Shown: positions 26,810-35,153 of the stretch, piece after piece | Layout: each line of letters begins with the position of its first letter | Position numbering within the stretch: position 1 is the first letter of the stretch | Source of the DNA: VXNE01 sp965248075 | GTDB lineage: Bacteria > Pseudomonadota > Gammaproteobacteria > Pseudomonadales > Azotimanducaceae | DNA: 64,000 bases | Assembly (NCBI GenBank): GCA_965248075.1 | Contig: CBDFIL010000001.1 | Span: forward strand, 1,031,016-1,095,015 | Reading direction: 5' to 3' | The notes under the pieces: model-generated | The model's database searches: none | Told to the model about the DNA's origin: nothing | Seen by the model: the letters and a program-made list of their open reading frames with translations, nothing else | Translations under genes and position numbers: made by a program

Positions 26810-27679
26810 ATGGATCTCACCAAAACCGGCGTCTGGTATTTCACCGACGGCATGTCGTCGGCCGAGGCCGCCGAATCGGCCCAGCGCATCGAGTCGCTCG
26901 GCTACAGCGCCCTCTGGATTCCGGAAACCGTCGGCCGGCACCCTTTCGCGCACGCCGCCTGGCTGCTCGCGAACACCAGCGAGCTCGTTGTCGCTACGGG
27001 GATCGCGTCGATCTACCATCGCGAACCCGGCGTGACGCTCGCGGCGCAGAACACGCTCGCGGAGCAGTCCGGGAACCGGTTCCTGCTCGGGCTCGGCGTC
27101 TCGCACAAGCCGATGGTCGAGGGCGTGCGCGGCCTGACCTACGGCAAGCCCGTGACGACCATGCGCAAATACCTCGAGAAGATGGACGCCTCGCCCTACT
27201 CGGGACCGAAGCCCGCGTCCGCGCCGCCCCGGGTCATCGCGGCGCTGGGACCGCGCATGCTCGAACTCGCCCGCGACGCCTGCCAGGGTGCGCATCCGTA
27301 CTTCACCTCGCCGGAGCACACCGCCATGGCGCGCGAGGTCCTGGGTCCGGACGCGTGGCTGTGCGTCGAACAGAAGGTGATCCTGGAAGAAGACCCGGAC
27401 AAGGCACGCGGCCTCGCCCGCCAGACGGCACAGGTCTATATCGGCTTGCCCAACTACCGGAACAACTGGCTACGGATGGGCCTCGAGGAGTCCGACTTCG
27501 ACGACGGCGGCTCCGACCGCTTCGTGGACGCCACCTTCGCCTGGGGCGATGGCGCGGCGATCCGCGCGCGCATTCAGGCGCACTACGACGCCGGCGCGAC
27601 CCATGTCTGCATCCAGCCCGTCCATCCGCAAGGCGCCTTCGGACCGCTCCACTGGGAGACGCTGGAGGCGCTCGCATGA
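26810..27679 (+). CDS. LLM-class (F420/FMN-dependent) oxidoreductase
   Basis: 289 residues, TIM-barrel luciferase-like family. Typical segments are VWYFTDGMSSAEAAESAQRIESLGYSALW, LVVATGIASIYHREPGVT and GLGVSHKPMVEGVRGLTYGKP. It resembles the TIGR03620-type F420-dependent group, though cofactor choice cannot be proved. AGGAGG lies eight bases before the ATG. Its stop overlaps the SDR start (ATGA), forming a two-gene operon of redox enzymes, probably catabolic. Confidence 0.85.
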   Translation: MDLTKTGVWYFTDGMSSAEAAESAQRIESLGYSALWIPETVGRHPFAHAAWLLANTSELVVATGIASIYHREPGVTLAAQNTLAEQSGNRFLLGLGVSHKPMVEGVRGLTYGKPVTTMRKYLEKMDASPYSGPKPASAPPRVIAALGPRMLELARDACQGAHPYFTSPEHTAMAREVLGPDAWLCVEQKVILEEDPDKARGLARQTAQVYIGLPNYRNNWLRMGLEESDFDDGGSDRFVDATFAWGDGAAIRARIQAHYDAGATHVCIQPVHPQGAFGPLHWETLEALA

Positions 27680-28344
27680 GCGCTCTCGAGGGCCGCAGGG
27701 CGGTCGTCACCGGCGCTTCGGGGGTGCTCGGAGCGGCCGTCGCCCAGGCATTTCACGATGCCGGCGCTTCGGTCACCGGTATCGACGTCGTGCCGGCCGA
27801 TGCACCCTGGCCCGTACTCATCGCCGACCTGACCGACCCGGCTGCCACGGGCGCCGCGATCGAGCGGGCGGGCGAGGTCGACGTGCTCGCGAACATCGCC
27901 GGCGGTTTCACCATGGGCGATACGGTGGACAGCACGTCCGACGAGACCTGGGACTTCATGTTCAACCTGAACGCGCGCACGGTGCTGAACGCCGTCCGCG
28001 CCGCGGTGCCCGGCATGCGCGCGCGGGGGTCCGGCAAGATCGTGAACATCGGCGCGCGCGCCGCGCTGCGCGGTACCGGGGCCATGGGCGCGTACTGCGC
28101 CTCGAAGAGCGTCGTGCTACGGCTGACGGAAACGCTCTCGGACGAGCTGAAGTCGAGCGGCATCAACGTCAACTGCATCCTGCCGAGCATCATCGACACG
28201 CCCCGCAACCGCTCCGACATGCCCAACGCGGACTTCGGCGCGTGGGTCGCACCTTCCGAGATCGCGGCCGTCGCGCTGTTCCTCGCCTCCGACGCGGCAA
28301 GCGCGGTCCACGGCGCGTCGATTCCGGTGGAAGGGTTGTCCTGA
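27676..28344 (+). CDS. short-chain dehydrogenase/reductase
   Basis: 222 residues, Rossmann fold. The cofactor loop is TGASGVLG. The structural motif is ANIAGG in place of NNAG. The catalytic residues are in the AYCASKS (YxxxK) motif with the serine region upstream (IVNIGARAALRGTGAMG, where the usual Ser is not obvious). The C-terminus VHGASIPVEG is typical. It is translationally coupled to the LLM oxidoreductase. Confidence 0.85.
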   Translation: MSALEGRRAVVTGASGVLGAAVAQAFHDAGASVTGIDVVPADAPWPVLIADLTDPAATGAAIERAGEVDVLANIAGGFTMGDTVDSTSDETWDFMFNLNARTVLNAVRAAVPGMRARGSGKIVNIGARAALRGTGAMGAYCASKSVVLRLTETLSDELKSSGINVNCILPSIIDTPRNRSDMPNADFGAWVAPSEIAAVALFLASDAASAVHGASIPVEGLS

Positions 28345-28360
28345 AGCGACGCCGTGGCGG

Positions 28361-28789
28361 TCAGCCCGTCCGCCACGCTTCGATGTCGAGATCGTCCGGC
28401 AGCGGGATGAACACCATGCGCACGGGGCCTTCGATCACCTCGCTGGTGTGGCCCTGGCCGTCCACGTCGTCCGGGAGGAACGCTTCGCCCGGGCCCCAGC
28501 GCCGCTTCTCGCCATCCGACGTGCCGATTTCCCACACCCCTTCCAGCATGAAGCAGAGCTGCCGGCGCGGCGCGTTATGCCAGTCCTGAAACGCTCCCGC
28601 GGCCACCTCGAAGACGCGCACGGCAGGTGATGAGAAAGACGCGCTGACCCGCATCGTGTTGCCCCAGGGATCCTTGGCCAGGTCGCCCCAGGGAATCTCC
28701 AGTTCGTCGAACGCCGAGCCCCCTTCGGGCGTGGTGAAGAAACGGATTACGTGCACCGCTGACTCCCGGTCCCAATCGTTGCCGGGCAT
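28361..28789 (-). CDS. cupin-domain protein
   Basis: 142 residues, small cupin barrel: ASFSSPAVRVFEVAAGAFQDWHNAPRRQLCFMLEGVWEIGTSDG, then RRWGPGEAFLPDDVDGQGHTS. It belongs to metal-binding cupins of unknown substrate. The start ATG lies exactly at the edge of the inverted repeat 28784-28915, so the repeat provides its upstream region. It is convergent with the SDR gene. Confidence 0.75.
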   Translation of the reverse strand: MPGNDWDRESAVHVIRFFTTPEGGSAFDELEIPWGDLAKDPWGNTMRVSASFSSPAVRVFEVAAGAFQDWHNAPRRQLCFMLEGVWEIGTSDGEKRRWGPGEAFLPDDVDGQGHTSEVIEGPVRMVFIPLPDDLDIEAWRTG

Positions 28790-28915
28790 TGTAGCTTTCC
28801 ACGGTGGGTCCACCGCGCAGACATGCAAGGAACATGGGTGGGGCGACGCGCGCCAGCGGCTCGTAGAGGCGCTTTTCGTGGCCCAGTTAAATCAATGGCT
28901 TACGTGATGTTCCAT
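28784..28915. repeat. inverted-repeat pair member, left of the amidohydrolase
   Basis: GGGCATTGTAGCTTTCCACG to CCAGTTAAATCAATGGCTTA, repeated in reverse complement at 30131-30274 with about 95% identity and an 8-bp duplication (GGGTGCAT) in the right copy. The pair encloses the BIMEs and the amidohydrolase gene. Confidence 0.85.
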
Positions 28916-28990
28916 GTAAGGGGACGCCCTTGTGGCGTCCCGTTTTCAGGTTCACGCACATCCCCGGGCGACCGCAAGGGTCGCCCCTAC
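28916..28990. repeat. BIME
   Basis: GGGGACGCCCTTGTGGCGTCCC hairpin with GTAA head, linker, then a GGGCGACCGCAAGGGTCGCCC hairpin and CTAC, lying directly inside the left inverted repeat. Confidence 0.8.
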
Positions 28991-29050
28991 GGACGTAGGC
29001 AGGCAGAATGACCGCCCGACCAGCGCTGCACCCGTGACAGGAGGGAACCG

Positions 29051-30058
29051 ATGCCCACGCCGCAAACCAACCAGTGGTACGCCGCCGTCCAGGAAGAGAT
29101 CGTCGAGCCCGACCGCCCGATCATCGACACCCATCACCATCTCTGGGAAGTGACGACACCGCTGTGGGGCCGCTACGTGCTGGAGAACCTGTGGGCCGAC
29201 ACCGAGTCCGGGCACCACATCGAGAAGACCGTGTTCGTCGACTGCCGCTCCGGTTACCGCACGGAGGGTCCCCGGCATCTGCGACCGGTTGGCGAGACCG
29301 AATTCATCGCCGGCGTCGCCGCCGAGAGCGCAGCGCGGGAGGGGACGGCTACGATTTCAGCGATCGTCTCCCATGCCGACCTGCTGCTCGGCGATGCCGT
29401 CCAGGAAGTGCTCGAAGCCCACGAAGCCGCCGGCAACGGCCTGTTCCGGGGCATCCGGCACGCCGGCCCCCACGACACGACCGGCACGCTGACGAACATG
29501 GGCCGGGGACGTCCCTGTCCCTACGGAGAGGAGGACTTCCGCACCGGCATGCGGACGCTCGGGCGCCTCGGCTACACCTACGACACCTGGCACTTCTACC
29601 ACCAGAACCGGGACTACCTGGCCCTCGCCCGTGCGGTGCCGGACACGACCATGGTCCTCGACCACTTCGGCACACCGCTGGGCGCCGGCGCGTACGCCGG
29701 CCGCCAGGAAGAGATCTTTTCGCAGTGGAAGGAGGACATGGCCGCCATCGCCGAGTGCCCGAACGTGGTGGCGAAGCTCGGCGGGCTCGCCATGCCGGAC
29801 AACGGCTTCGGCTGGCACGACCGGGACCTGCCCCCGACTTCGGACGAATTCGCAGACGCCCAGAGGCGCTACTACCTGCACACCATCGAGTGCTTCGGCC
29901 CGGACCGCTGCATGTTCGAGAGCAACTTCCCGGTGGACCGGCTGTCGATCTCCTACCACGTCATGTGGAACGGCATGAAGAAGATCGTCGCGGATTTCAG
30001 CGAGGACGAGAAGCACGCGATGTTCTACGGCACGGCGGAGCGGGTCTACCGGCTGTAG
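29051..30058 (+). CDS. amidohydrolase-2 family hydrolase
   Basis: 335 residues, TIM-barrel metal-dependent hydrolase. The metal-binding IIDTHHHLWE is at residues 24-33, LFRGIRHAG follows, then VLDHFGTP and the C-terminal CMFESNFPVDRLS with the conserved Asp. This family includes lactonases and decarboxylases of aromatic catabolism. A Shine-Dalgarno-like GACAGGAGG precedes the ATG. The TAG stop is the TAG of a GTAG repeat head at 30055. The gene with two BIMEs is bounded by an inverted repeat pair. Confidence 0.87.
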   Translation: MPTPQTNQWYAAVQEEIVEPDRPIIDTHHHLWEVTTPLWGRYVLENLWADTESGHHIEKTVFVDCRSGYRTEGPRHLRPVGETEFIAGVAAESAAREGTATISAIVSHADLLLGDAVQEVLEAHEAAGNGLFRGIRHAGPHDTTGTLTNMGRGRPCPYGEEDFRTGMRTLGRLGYTYDTWHFYHQNRDYLALARAVPDTTMVLDHFGTPLGAGAYAGRQEEIFSQWKEDMAAIAECPNVVAKLGGLAMPDNGFGWHDRDLPPTSDEFADAQRRYYLHTIECFGPDRCMFESNFPVDRLSISYHVMWNGMKKIVADFSEDEKHAMFYGTAERVYRL

Positions 30059-30130
30059 GGGCGACCCTTGGGGTCGCCCGTCCCGGAGTCGTGCAAGCTG
30101 CAGGAACGGGACGGGACAAGCCCGTCCCCT
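30055..30130. repeat. BIME supplying the amidohydrolase stop codon
   Basis: GTAGGGGCGACCCTTGGGGT hairpin, linker GTCGTGCAAGCTGCAGG, then GGGACGGGACAAGCCCGTCCC. The usual closing CTAC is replaced by CTTT where the right inverted repeat begins. Confidence 0.85.
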
Positions 30131-30274
30131 TTCATGGAACATAAACGTAAGCCATTGATTTAACTGGGTCACGAAAAGCGCCTCCGCGAGCCGCTGGCGC
30201 GCGTCGCCCCACCCATGCACCCATGTTCCTTGCATGTCTGCGCGGTGGACCCACCGTGGAAAGCTACAATGCCC
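30131..30274. repeat. inverted-repeat pair member, right of the amidohydrolase
   Basis: Reverse complement of 28784-28915, from TAAGCCATTGATTTAACTGG to GGAAAGCTACAATGCCC. It ends four bases before the stop codon of the binding-protein gene at 30278. Confidence 0.85.
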
Positions 30275-30277
30275 GCG

Positions 30278-32149
30278 TCAGTCCTCGACGGACGCGATCC
30301 CGGCGCGTACCCGCGCCGCCTTCCGCTCGTCCCACCACCAGGCTTCCACGAACGGTACAAAGGAGAGACCCTCGCTGCGGACCTGGCCGAAACGGTCCCA
30401 GTAGGTCAGGCGCAGGCCGGGCGTCGACGGTCCGGGGATGAAGTAGAAGTTCCACAGCAGCACGCGGTCGAGCGCGCGCGTGGCGGCGTAAAGGTCCTCG
30501 GCGGTCCGCGCGCGGTTTACGGACTCGGTCAGGCTGTCGACGGCCGGATCCCTGATCCTGGCCCAGTTCGTCCCGTAGCCGATGTCGGCGTTCGCACTGC
30601 CGAAACGGGCCTCGAGCTGGGGACCGGGCATGTAGGTCGGCACGAAACTGACGCTGGTGCCGTCGAACGACCCGGCACGGCTGCGGTAGAGCCAGTGCGA
30701 GACGTCCAGCACGCGCACCGTCGTGGCGATGCCGACCTGTCTGAGCCGCGCGACGAGCGGCATGATCGAGCGGCCACTGGAGGTCAGGACGAAGATGAAG
30801 TCGATCCGGAACGGCTCACCGGTTTCCTTGTGCACCATCGCGCCTTCCCAGATGTGCCAGCCGGCCTCGTCGAACAGTGCGAGCGCGCGTTTGGTGTTCT
30901 CCCGGTTGTGGCCGTAGCCGTCGCTCCGGGGATGGTGGAAGGGCTCCGTGAACACCCGATCCGGAATCCGGCCGCGCCACGGCTCGAGCAACGCGAGCTC
31001 GCGTGCCGAGGGCCGGCCGCTGTGCGCCATGGCGGAGTTCTGGAAGAGGCTCACGCCGTGATCGAAGAAACCATGGAAGTAGACGCGATTGAGGTAGTCG
31101 AAGTCGTAAAGCAGCCACAGGGCCTCGCGCACGCGGGTGTCGCGAAAGCGCGGCCGATCGAGGTTCCAGAAGACAGGCCACCACAGGCCCCAGACCCGCG
31201 TCCCCTTCCGCAGATCCGTCTTGAAGAGGCCCTGTCGCACGGCCGGGAAGCCGTACGCCGTTGCCCAGTTCTTGGCCGACTGCTCGTGGCGCACGTCCAC
31301 CACGTCCGCCTTGTGCGCTTCGAGCATGGCGTTCTCGTCTCGAAAGTAGTCGTACTTCACCCGCTCGAAGTTGAAGCGGCCCCGGTTGACGGGCAGGTTG
31401 CGGCCCCAGTAGTCGTCGACCCGGCGGAAGGTCAGGGTGCGGCCGAAGTTGACGCCCTCAAAGCGGTAGGGCCCGCTGCCGGGTGGCGGTTCGGTCGCGG
31501 TCTTGCTGATGTCGTGCGCCATCCAGTAGTGCTTCGGCAGGATGGAGATGCGTCCGTAGACGAACGGCAGGATCGGGTGCGGTTCAACGCCGGCGCGGGT
31601 GACGAAGCAGAGCTCGCGTTCGCCGAACGGAACGATGCGGTCGAGGTCGGCCAGCGCCGTGCGCAGCACCACCGAGCCGTGCTCGCGGATGGCGTCAAAG
31701 GTGTAGAGCACGTCCTCGCGCGTAACCGGGCGCCCGTCGTGCCAGCGCGCCCCGTCGCGCAAACGGAACGCGGTCCACCGGAAGTCCCGCTCGACCGCGA
31801 CGCCGTCCGCGAGACGCACGTAAGCGCTCGCATGCTCGTCGAGGCTGTCCTCGAGCAGCCGGTCGTAGACGAAGCCTCCCATGGCGCCGTAGCCGTCCGG
31901 GATGCGGCCGATCTCGACGATGCCGTTGTAACTGTCGAAGGTGCCCATCTTCGCGACGCGCATCGTGCCGCCCTTGGGCGCCTCGGGGTTGGCGTACGCG
32001 AAGTGGGCGAAGTCCGGTCCGTAACGCAGCGGCATGACGTAGGAGATGCCGTGGCGGTACTGCGGATCGCCGCACGGCTGCTCCGCCGGCCAGGCCGTGC
32101 CAGCGGCGAGGGCCAGGACGGCGGCCGCCTTGCCGGACAAGGCGTTCAT
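30278..32149 (-). CDS. extracellular solute-binding protein, family 5 (YejA-like)
   Basis: 623 residues, periplasmic. A signal peptide (GKAAAVLALAAGTAWPA) precedes the SBP_bac_5 fold: YANPEAPKGGTMRVAKMGTFDSYNG, FVYDRLLEDSLDE, FRLRDGARWHDGRPVTREDVLYTFDAI, and LFQNSAMAHSGRPSARELALL near the C-terminus. This matches the YejA/oligopeptide-binding group of ABC importers. No permease genes are adjacent; upstream is a MITE, so the rest of an importer operon may have been separated. The start ATG is chosen for the signal peptide. Confidence 0.87.
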   Translation of the reverse strand: MNALSGKAAAVLALAAGTAWPAEQPCGDPQYRHGISYVMPLRYGPDFAHFAYANPEAPKGGTMRVAKMGTFDSYNGIVEIGRIPDGYGAMGGFVYDRLLEDSLDEHASAYVRLADGVAVERDFRWTAFRLRDGARWHDGRPVTREDVLYTFDAIREHGSVVLRTALADLDRIVPFGERELCFVTRAGVEPHPILPFVYGRISILPKHYWMAHDISKTATEPPPGSGPYRFEGVNFGRTLTFRRVDDYWGRNLPVNRGRFNFERVKYDYFRDENAMLEAHKADVVDVRHEQSAKNWATAYGFPAVRQGLFKTDLRKGTRVWGLWWPVFWNLDRPRFRDTRVREALWLLYDFDYLNRVYFHGFFDHGVSLFQNSAMAHSGRPSARELALLEPWRGRIPDRVFTEPFHHPRSDGYGHNRENTKRALALFDEAGWHIWEGAMVHKETGEPFRIDFIFVLTSSGRSIMPLVARLRQVGIATTVRVLDVSHWLYRSRAGSFDGTSVSFVPTYMPGPQLEARFGSANADIGYGTNWARIRDPAVDSLTESVNRARTAEDLYAATRALDRVLLWNFYFIPGPSTPGLRLTYWDRFGQVRSEGLSFVPFVEAWWWDERKAARVRAGIASVED

Positions 32150-32185
32150 CGGCCTCCGGCAGCGTCCTCGACGGCGCAAGCGCCT

Positions 32186-32350
32186 AGCCCGCATTTCTCA
32201 CCAGGCCGCTTGTCGCGTCAAAAAGCTCATGGGTTTCACGAAGTTGACCGCGATGTCGACGATCGTGCCAATTGCGGACTGCGCTGGCCGCGCCCTCGCG
32301 GGTCTTTTGGCCCCGTGTACACACGGGCCCCCTGGTGAGAAATGCGGGCT
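32186..32350. repeat. MITE-like element, short copy (18-bp perfect TIRs)
   Basis: AGCCCGCATTTCTCACCA and its exact reverse complement bound 165 bp. The interior matches the right half of the element at 17679-17956 in reverse orientation. The stop codon of the following membrane protein begins at the very next base (32351). Confidence 0.85.
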
Positions 32351-32644
32351 TCAACGCCCGAACAGCCACCTCAGCAAGCCGATACCGGCAAGGAGCGCGA
32401 TCACCCACGGCACGGCGAAGAGCAGGGCCAGGACCCCGCCGATCACGGCGAGCACGACCCCGAGCAGGACACCGACCGTCACGCCGACGATCGGCAGCAC
32501 CACGAAGATGGCGAACCACACGACGGCGGCGCCCGCCGCCAGCGTGCACGCCGCAACCAGGAACCGGGCCAACGGACTGCGCACCGGCGTGCCGTTGACG
32601 GTCATGCCGCGCGGCTCCCAATCCACCGAATAGCGTCTGTTCAT
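32351..32644 (-). CDS. hypothetical small membrane protein
   Basis: 97 residues. A short basic N-terminus is followed by two or three strongly hydrophobic segments (LVAACTLAAGAAVVWFAIFVVLPIVG; VGVLLGVVLAVIGGVLALLFAVPWVIALL) and ends RWLFGR. No family is recognised. Its ATG overlaps the LRAT gene's stop by four bases (ATGA), so they form one operon. The MITE touches its stop codon. Confidence 0.6.
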   Translation of the reverse strand: MNRRYSVDWEPRGMTVNGTPVRSPLARFLVAACTLAAGAAVVWFAIFVVLPIVGVTVGVLLGVVLAVIGGVLALLFAVPWVIALLAGIGLLRWLFGR

Positions 32645-33105
32645 CTCAGGGACTCCTCTCGGACACCGGGCCGTCGCTCCGGCGTTTGACCAAAATGTCT
32701 GGCCACCTGTCGGCCGAACGCGTAGCCGGCCGCGGCCACCAGGGGATGACGGGTCAGCGCAAAGGCCACCGCCGCAACGCCGAATCCCACCGCCCACGTC
32801 GCCAGTTGCGGGCTCTCTGCCCGGCCCTCGGCAGCACGTGACACCGTGTGCTCGCAGTTGTTGGTGAACAGGTTGTAGCGGCGGCGATCCGAATCCTCGG
32901 CATAGTGCAACGCGCGCTGCCGCTGCACCGCATCGAGACGCCGCACGTGCAACCGCCTCCCGCGCCGGAAGTCCGCCTCCGTGGAGACGTGCTCGCCGCG
33001 CAGCGGCGTGTTGTGCAGCACCCGACCGTCGCCGAGGACTACGCCCTGGTGCATCACGGGACCCTTGCGGCGCAAGACGATGTCGCCCGGGAGCCACTGT
33101 GTCAT
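32641..33105 (-). CDS. LRAT/NC-domain protein
   Basis: 154 residues. The N-terminal half fits the lecithin:retinol acyltransferase (NlpC/P60-like circular permutant) fold: PGDIVLRRKGPVMHQGVVLGDGRVLHN supplies the catalytic His, and FTNNCEHTV supplies the nucleophilic Cys in the NCEH motif. The C-terminal part is hydrophobic (LATWAVGFGVAAVAFALTR) and may be a membrane segment. It may be an acyltransferase or thiol hydrolase acting on lipids; the substrate is unknown. It is coupled to a small membrane protein. Confidence 0.8.
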   Translation of the reverse strand: MTQWLPGDIVLRRKGPVMHQGVVLGDGRVLHNTPLRGEHVSTEADFRRGRRLHVRRLDAVQRQRALHYAEDSDRRRYNLFTNNCEHTVSRAAEGRAESPQLATWAVGFGVAAVAFALTRHPLVAAAGYAFGRQVARHFGQTPERRPGVREESLR

Positions 33106-33249
33106 CGTTTCGATTCCCTACGTTGTCTGACGACTTATTAGCAGGAATCGTTCCAACGTGGAAGGCCTTCAGAAATCAAGGCATTGGAGACTCCGCGATG
33201 CTCGCTCCCAGCGCATTGCGCCAACAAGTGGCGGAACCTGCCACTCGGA

Positions 33250-33555
33250 ACTCCGTGCCGCCGGGGGTGGGTGTCCCGGCCGAACCCCGGGGTGGGTGTC
33301 CCAGGCCGAGCCCCGGGGTGGGTGTCCCGGCCGAGCCCCCCTCCCGACCGAGCCCCGGGGTGGGTGTCCCATCGCGGACGTCGCCACACGGAGCTCCGTG
33401 CCGCCGGGGTGGGTGTCCCCTCGCGGACGCCGATCAGGGTGGGTGTCCCAACGCGGATGCCCTCGCGGACGCCGATCAGGGTGGGTGTCCCATCGCGGAT
33501 GCCCATCGCGGATGCCACGCGGATGCCGATCAGGGTGGGTGTCCCATCGCGGATG
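33250..33555. repeat. cluster of eight GGTGGGTGTCCC repeats
   Basis: GGTGGGTGTCCC occurs eight times at irregular 26-54-base intervals, first with CCCGGCCGA-type and then CATCGCGGATGCC-type linkers. The linkers form their own partial tandem repeat (GCGGACGCCGATCAGGGTGG). Frames stay open through it only because of the composition. The gap 33106-33557 otherwise holds nothing recognisable. Confidence 0.85.
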
Positions 33556-33557
33556 CC

Positions 33558-34808
33558 TCACGTGGTGAGGGCGCACCGTGTCGCGCGGGAGACTGTCGTC
33601 CTGGCCAGCTTGGCGAGCACGGCTCCATCCATGTCCGGCTGTACCAGCCGTTGGGCGACCTCCTCCGCGCAACCCTGCACGCGTTCGGCGACTTCGACCA
33701 CGCGGCGCCGGACCAGCGGCAGGCTCATGCCGCCATCGCTCGCGAACGCTGCCCAGCCCCTGGCATCCATCTCCTGCAGCGTTCTGCGTCTGCCGATCTT
33801 CATGGCCAACCTGGGCGAGAGTTCGGAGTACGCCACCGTAGCGAGCAGATCGTATAGGAGTGCGAGGCGCGGGCCGCGGCCGTCATGAAGCAGGGAGAAG
33901 TTCTTGCCGTGCGCGTCCGCGTTGCCGACGATCAGGTTGAACACCGCGGCGTCGAGCAGCTTCAGGAGCTCGACCGCCGGTCGGGCCGCCACGCGCCGCA
34001 GGAGCGCGAAACAGTCCCTGAAGGAGGGTCCGCCTTCCCCCGCGTACTTGCGCTCCGGCGGCACTCCGAGCGCCTGGCAGAAGTCCTCCTGATGGGTTCG
34101 CGACACGCCCTCCGCTGCGGCCACCCGGTCATACCGTTCCACCAGGAGGAACGTGCGGCCGCCCACCGCCCGCGCTTCAACGGGCGCGACGTCGAGGTCG
34201 ATCGCCGCCGCGAGGCGCATGGCGAAGGCTTCGTTTTCCGTCGTGCCAGGGAAGCGGTCGATCGCCGGCTTGAGGACGTGGGTGGTGGGTTGTCCGCTCG
34301 AGGGCAACGCGACGCAGCCCCCAACGAGAACGACGGGGAGTTTCGACTGAGCGCCAGCCAGCGACAACCTCAGGTTCGCGTCTCCCGCCAGCAGCGGCCG
34401 TAACGGCAGCGTGTCGAGGATGCGGATGAGCGCCTCGTCGTCGAGCGGCTCGGGCTGCGGGTTCGGCGCGGTCTGCGCGGGGGACTCGTCCGGCGGCAGC
34501 AGTTGCAGCGCCCCGGCAACCTCGCCCCCGAGCCGCTCGAGCAGGGCGAAGTCGTTGCCGGGTGAGACGCCGAGCGCGCGCGCAGCGGCCTCGCGCTGCC
34601 CTTCGTCGGGCAGGAGACCCGCGAAGAAGGGGCGGCACTCGCGACGCGTGTAGGCTTCTTCGCGCTTCGGCAACGAGGTGGACAAGGCCAGCGCGTCCGG
34701 TCGGTGCACCCAATCCCGCTCGTACCCGAAGCGCAGGTCACCATGCCGATCCTGCGTGAGCTTGCCGACCAGTTGATCGTCCCACCAGACGTGAAGAGTA
34801 CCGGCCAC
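33558..34808 (-). CDS. hipA: HipA-family serine/threonine kinase toxin
   Basis: 416 residues. The HipA N-terminal domain runs to about residue 110 (FFAGLLPDEGQREAAARALGV). The kinase region has LSLAGAQSKLPV, THVLKPA (ATP-binding Lys), TENEAFAMRLAAAIDL, and the catalytic loop NLIVGNADAHGKNFS followed by LYDLLATV. All key residues are present. In HipA systems the kinase phosphorylates a tRNA synthetase. The GTG start lies 11 bases after the HipB stop. Its C-terminus abuts the repeat cluster 33250-33555. Confidence 0.92.
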   Translation of the reverse strand: MAGTLHVWWDDQLVGKLTQDRHGDLRFGYERDWVHRPDALALSTSLPKREEAYTRRECRPFFAGLLPDEGQREAAARALGVSPGNDFALLERLGGEVAGALQLLPPDESPAQTAPNPQPEPLDDEALIRILDTLPLRPLLAGDANLRLSLAGAQSKLPVVLVGGCVALPSSGQPTTHVLKPAIDRFPGTTENEAFAMRLAAAIDLDVAPVEARAVGGRTFLLVERYDRVAAAEGVSRTHQEDFCQALGVPPERKYAGEGGPSFRDCFALLRRVAARPAVELLKLLDAAVFNLIVGNADAHGKNFSLLHDGRGPRLALLYDLLATVAYSELSPRLAMKIGRRRTLQEMDARGWAAFASDGGMSLPLVRRRVVEVAERVQGCAEEVAQRLVQPDMDGAVLAKLARTTVSRATRCALTT

Positions 34809-34819
34809 GCGCCCGCCCT

Positions 34820-35044
34820 TCAGGTATCCGCCGGCGGCGCGATGTCGAGCGTGCAGCCAAGCGCCCTGAGCACTTCCAGCGTCTTGCCGAGCTGGGCGGT
34901 GGCCTTGCCCCGCTCGAGTTCCACGAGGAAGCGCAGACCTACCCCTGCCGCCCCGGCGAGCTCATACTGGCGCAACCCCGCGGCCTTGCGGGCGGTCCGC
35001 ACCACATCGCCGATCTCGGCCGGCGTCAGGACTCGGTTCGACAT
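34820..35044 (-). CDS. hipB: HipB-like XRE-family antitoxin/repressor
   Basis: 74 residues, one helix-turn-helix: IGDVVRTARKAAGLRQYELAGAAGVGLRFLVELERGKATAQLGKTLEVLRALG, as in HipB proteins. It binds HipA and represses the operon. A strong palindrome sits just upstream of its start (35052-35065). Confidence 0.88.
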   Translation of the reverse strand: MSNRVLTPAEIGDVVRTARKAAGLRQYELAGAAGVGLRFLVELERGKATAQLGKTLEVLRALGCTLDIAPPADT

Positions 35045-35051
35045 GCAATAT

Positions 35052-35065
35052 TTCCCGATCGGGAA
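35052..35065. promoter_or_regulatory. HipB operator candidate
   Basis: TTCCCGATCGGGAA, a perfect 14-bp palindrome eight bases before the hipB start. A second half-like site TTTTCCCGAGCGG lies at about 35098-35110. It fits dimeric HTH autoregulation. Confidence 0.65.
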
Positions 35066-35153
35066 TATCGCACCGTTCGCCCCGCCACGTCAACGAAATT
35101 TTCCCGAGCGGTGCATTCATTGCCTTCGCCCGGTCCGTGCGGCACCCCACCGA

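Noticed and set aside
33250..33555. Possible CRISPR array
   Set aside because: The repeat is only 12 bases, spacing varies from 26 to 54, the linkers are themselves repetitive and no cas genes are present.
33099..33857. Plus-strand frame through the GGTGGGTGTCCC cluster
   Set aside because: The product is only a translation of the repeat (GVGVPSRTP-like) running into the antisense of hipA.
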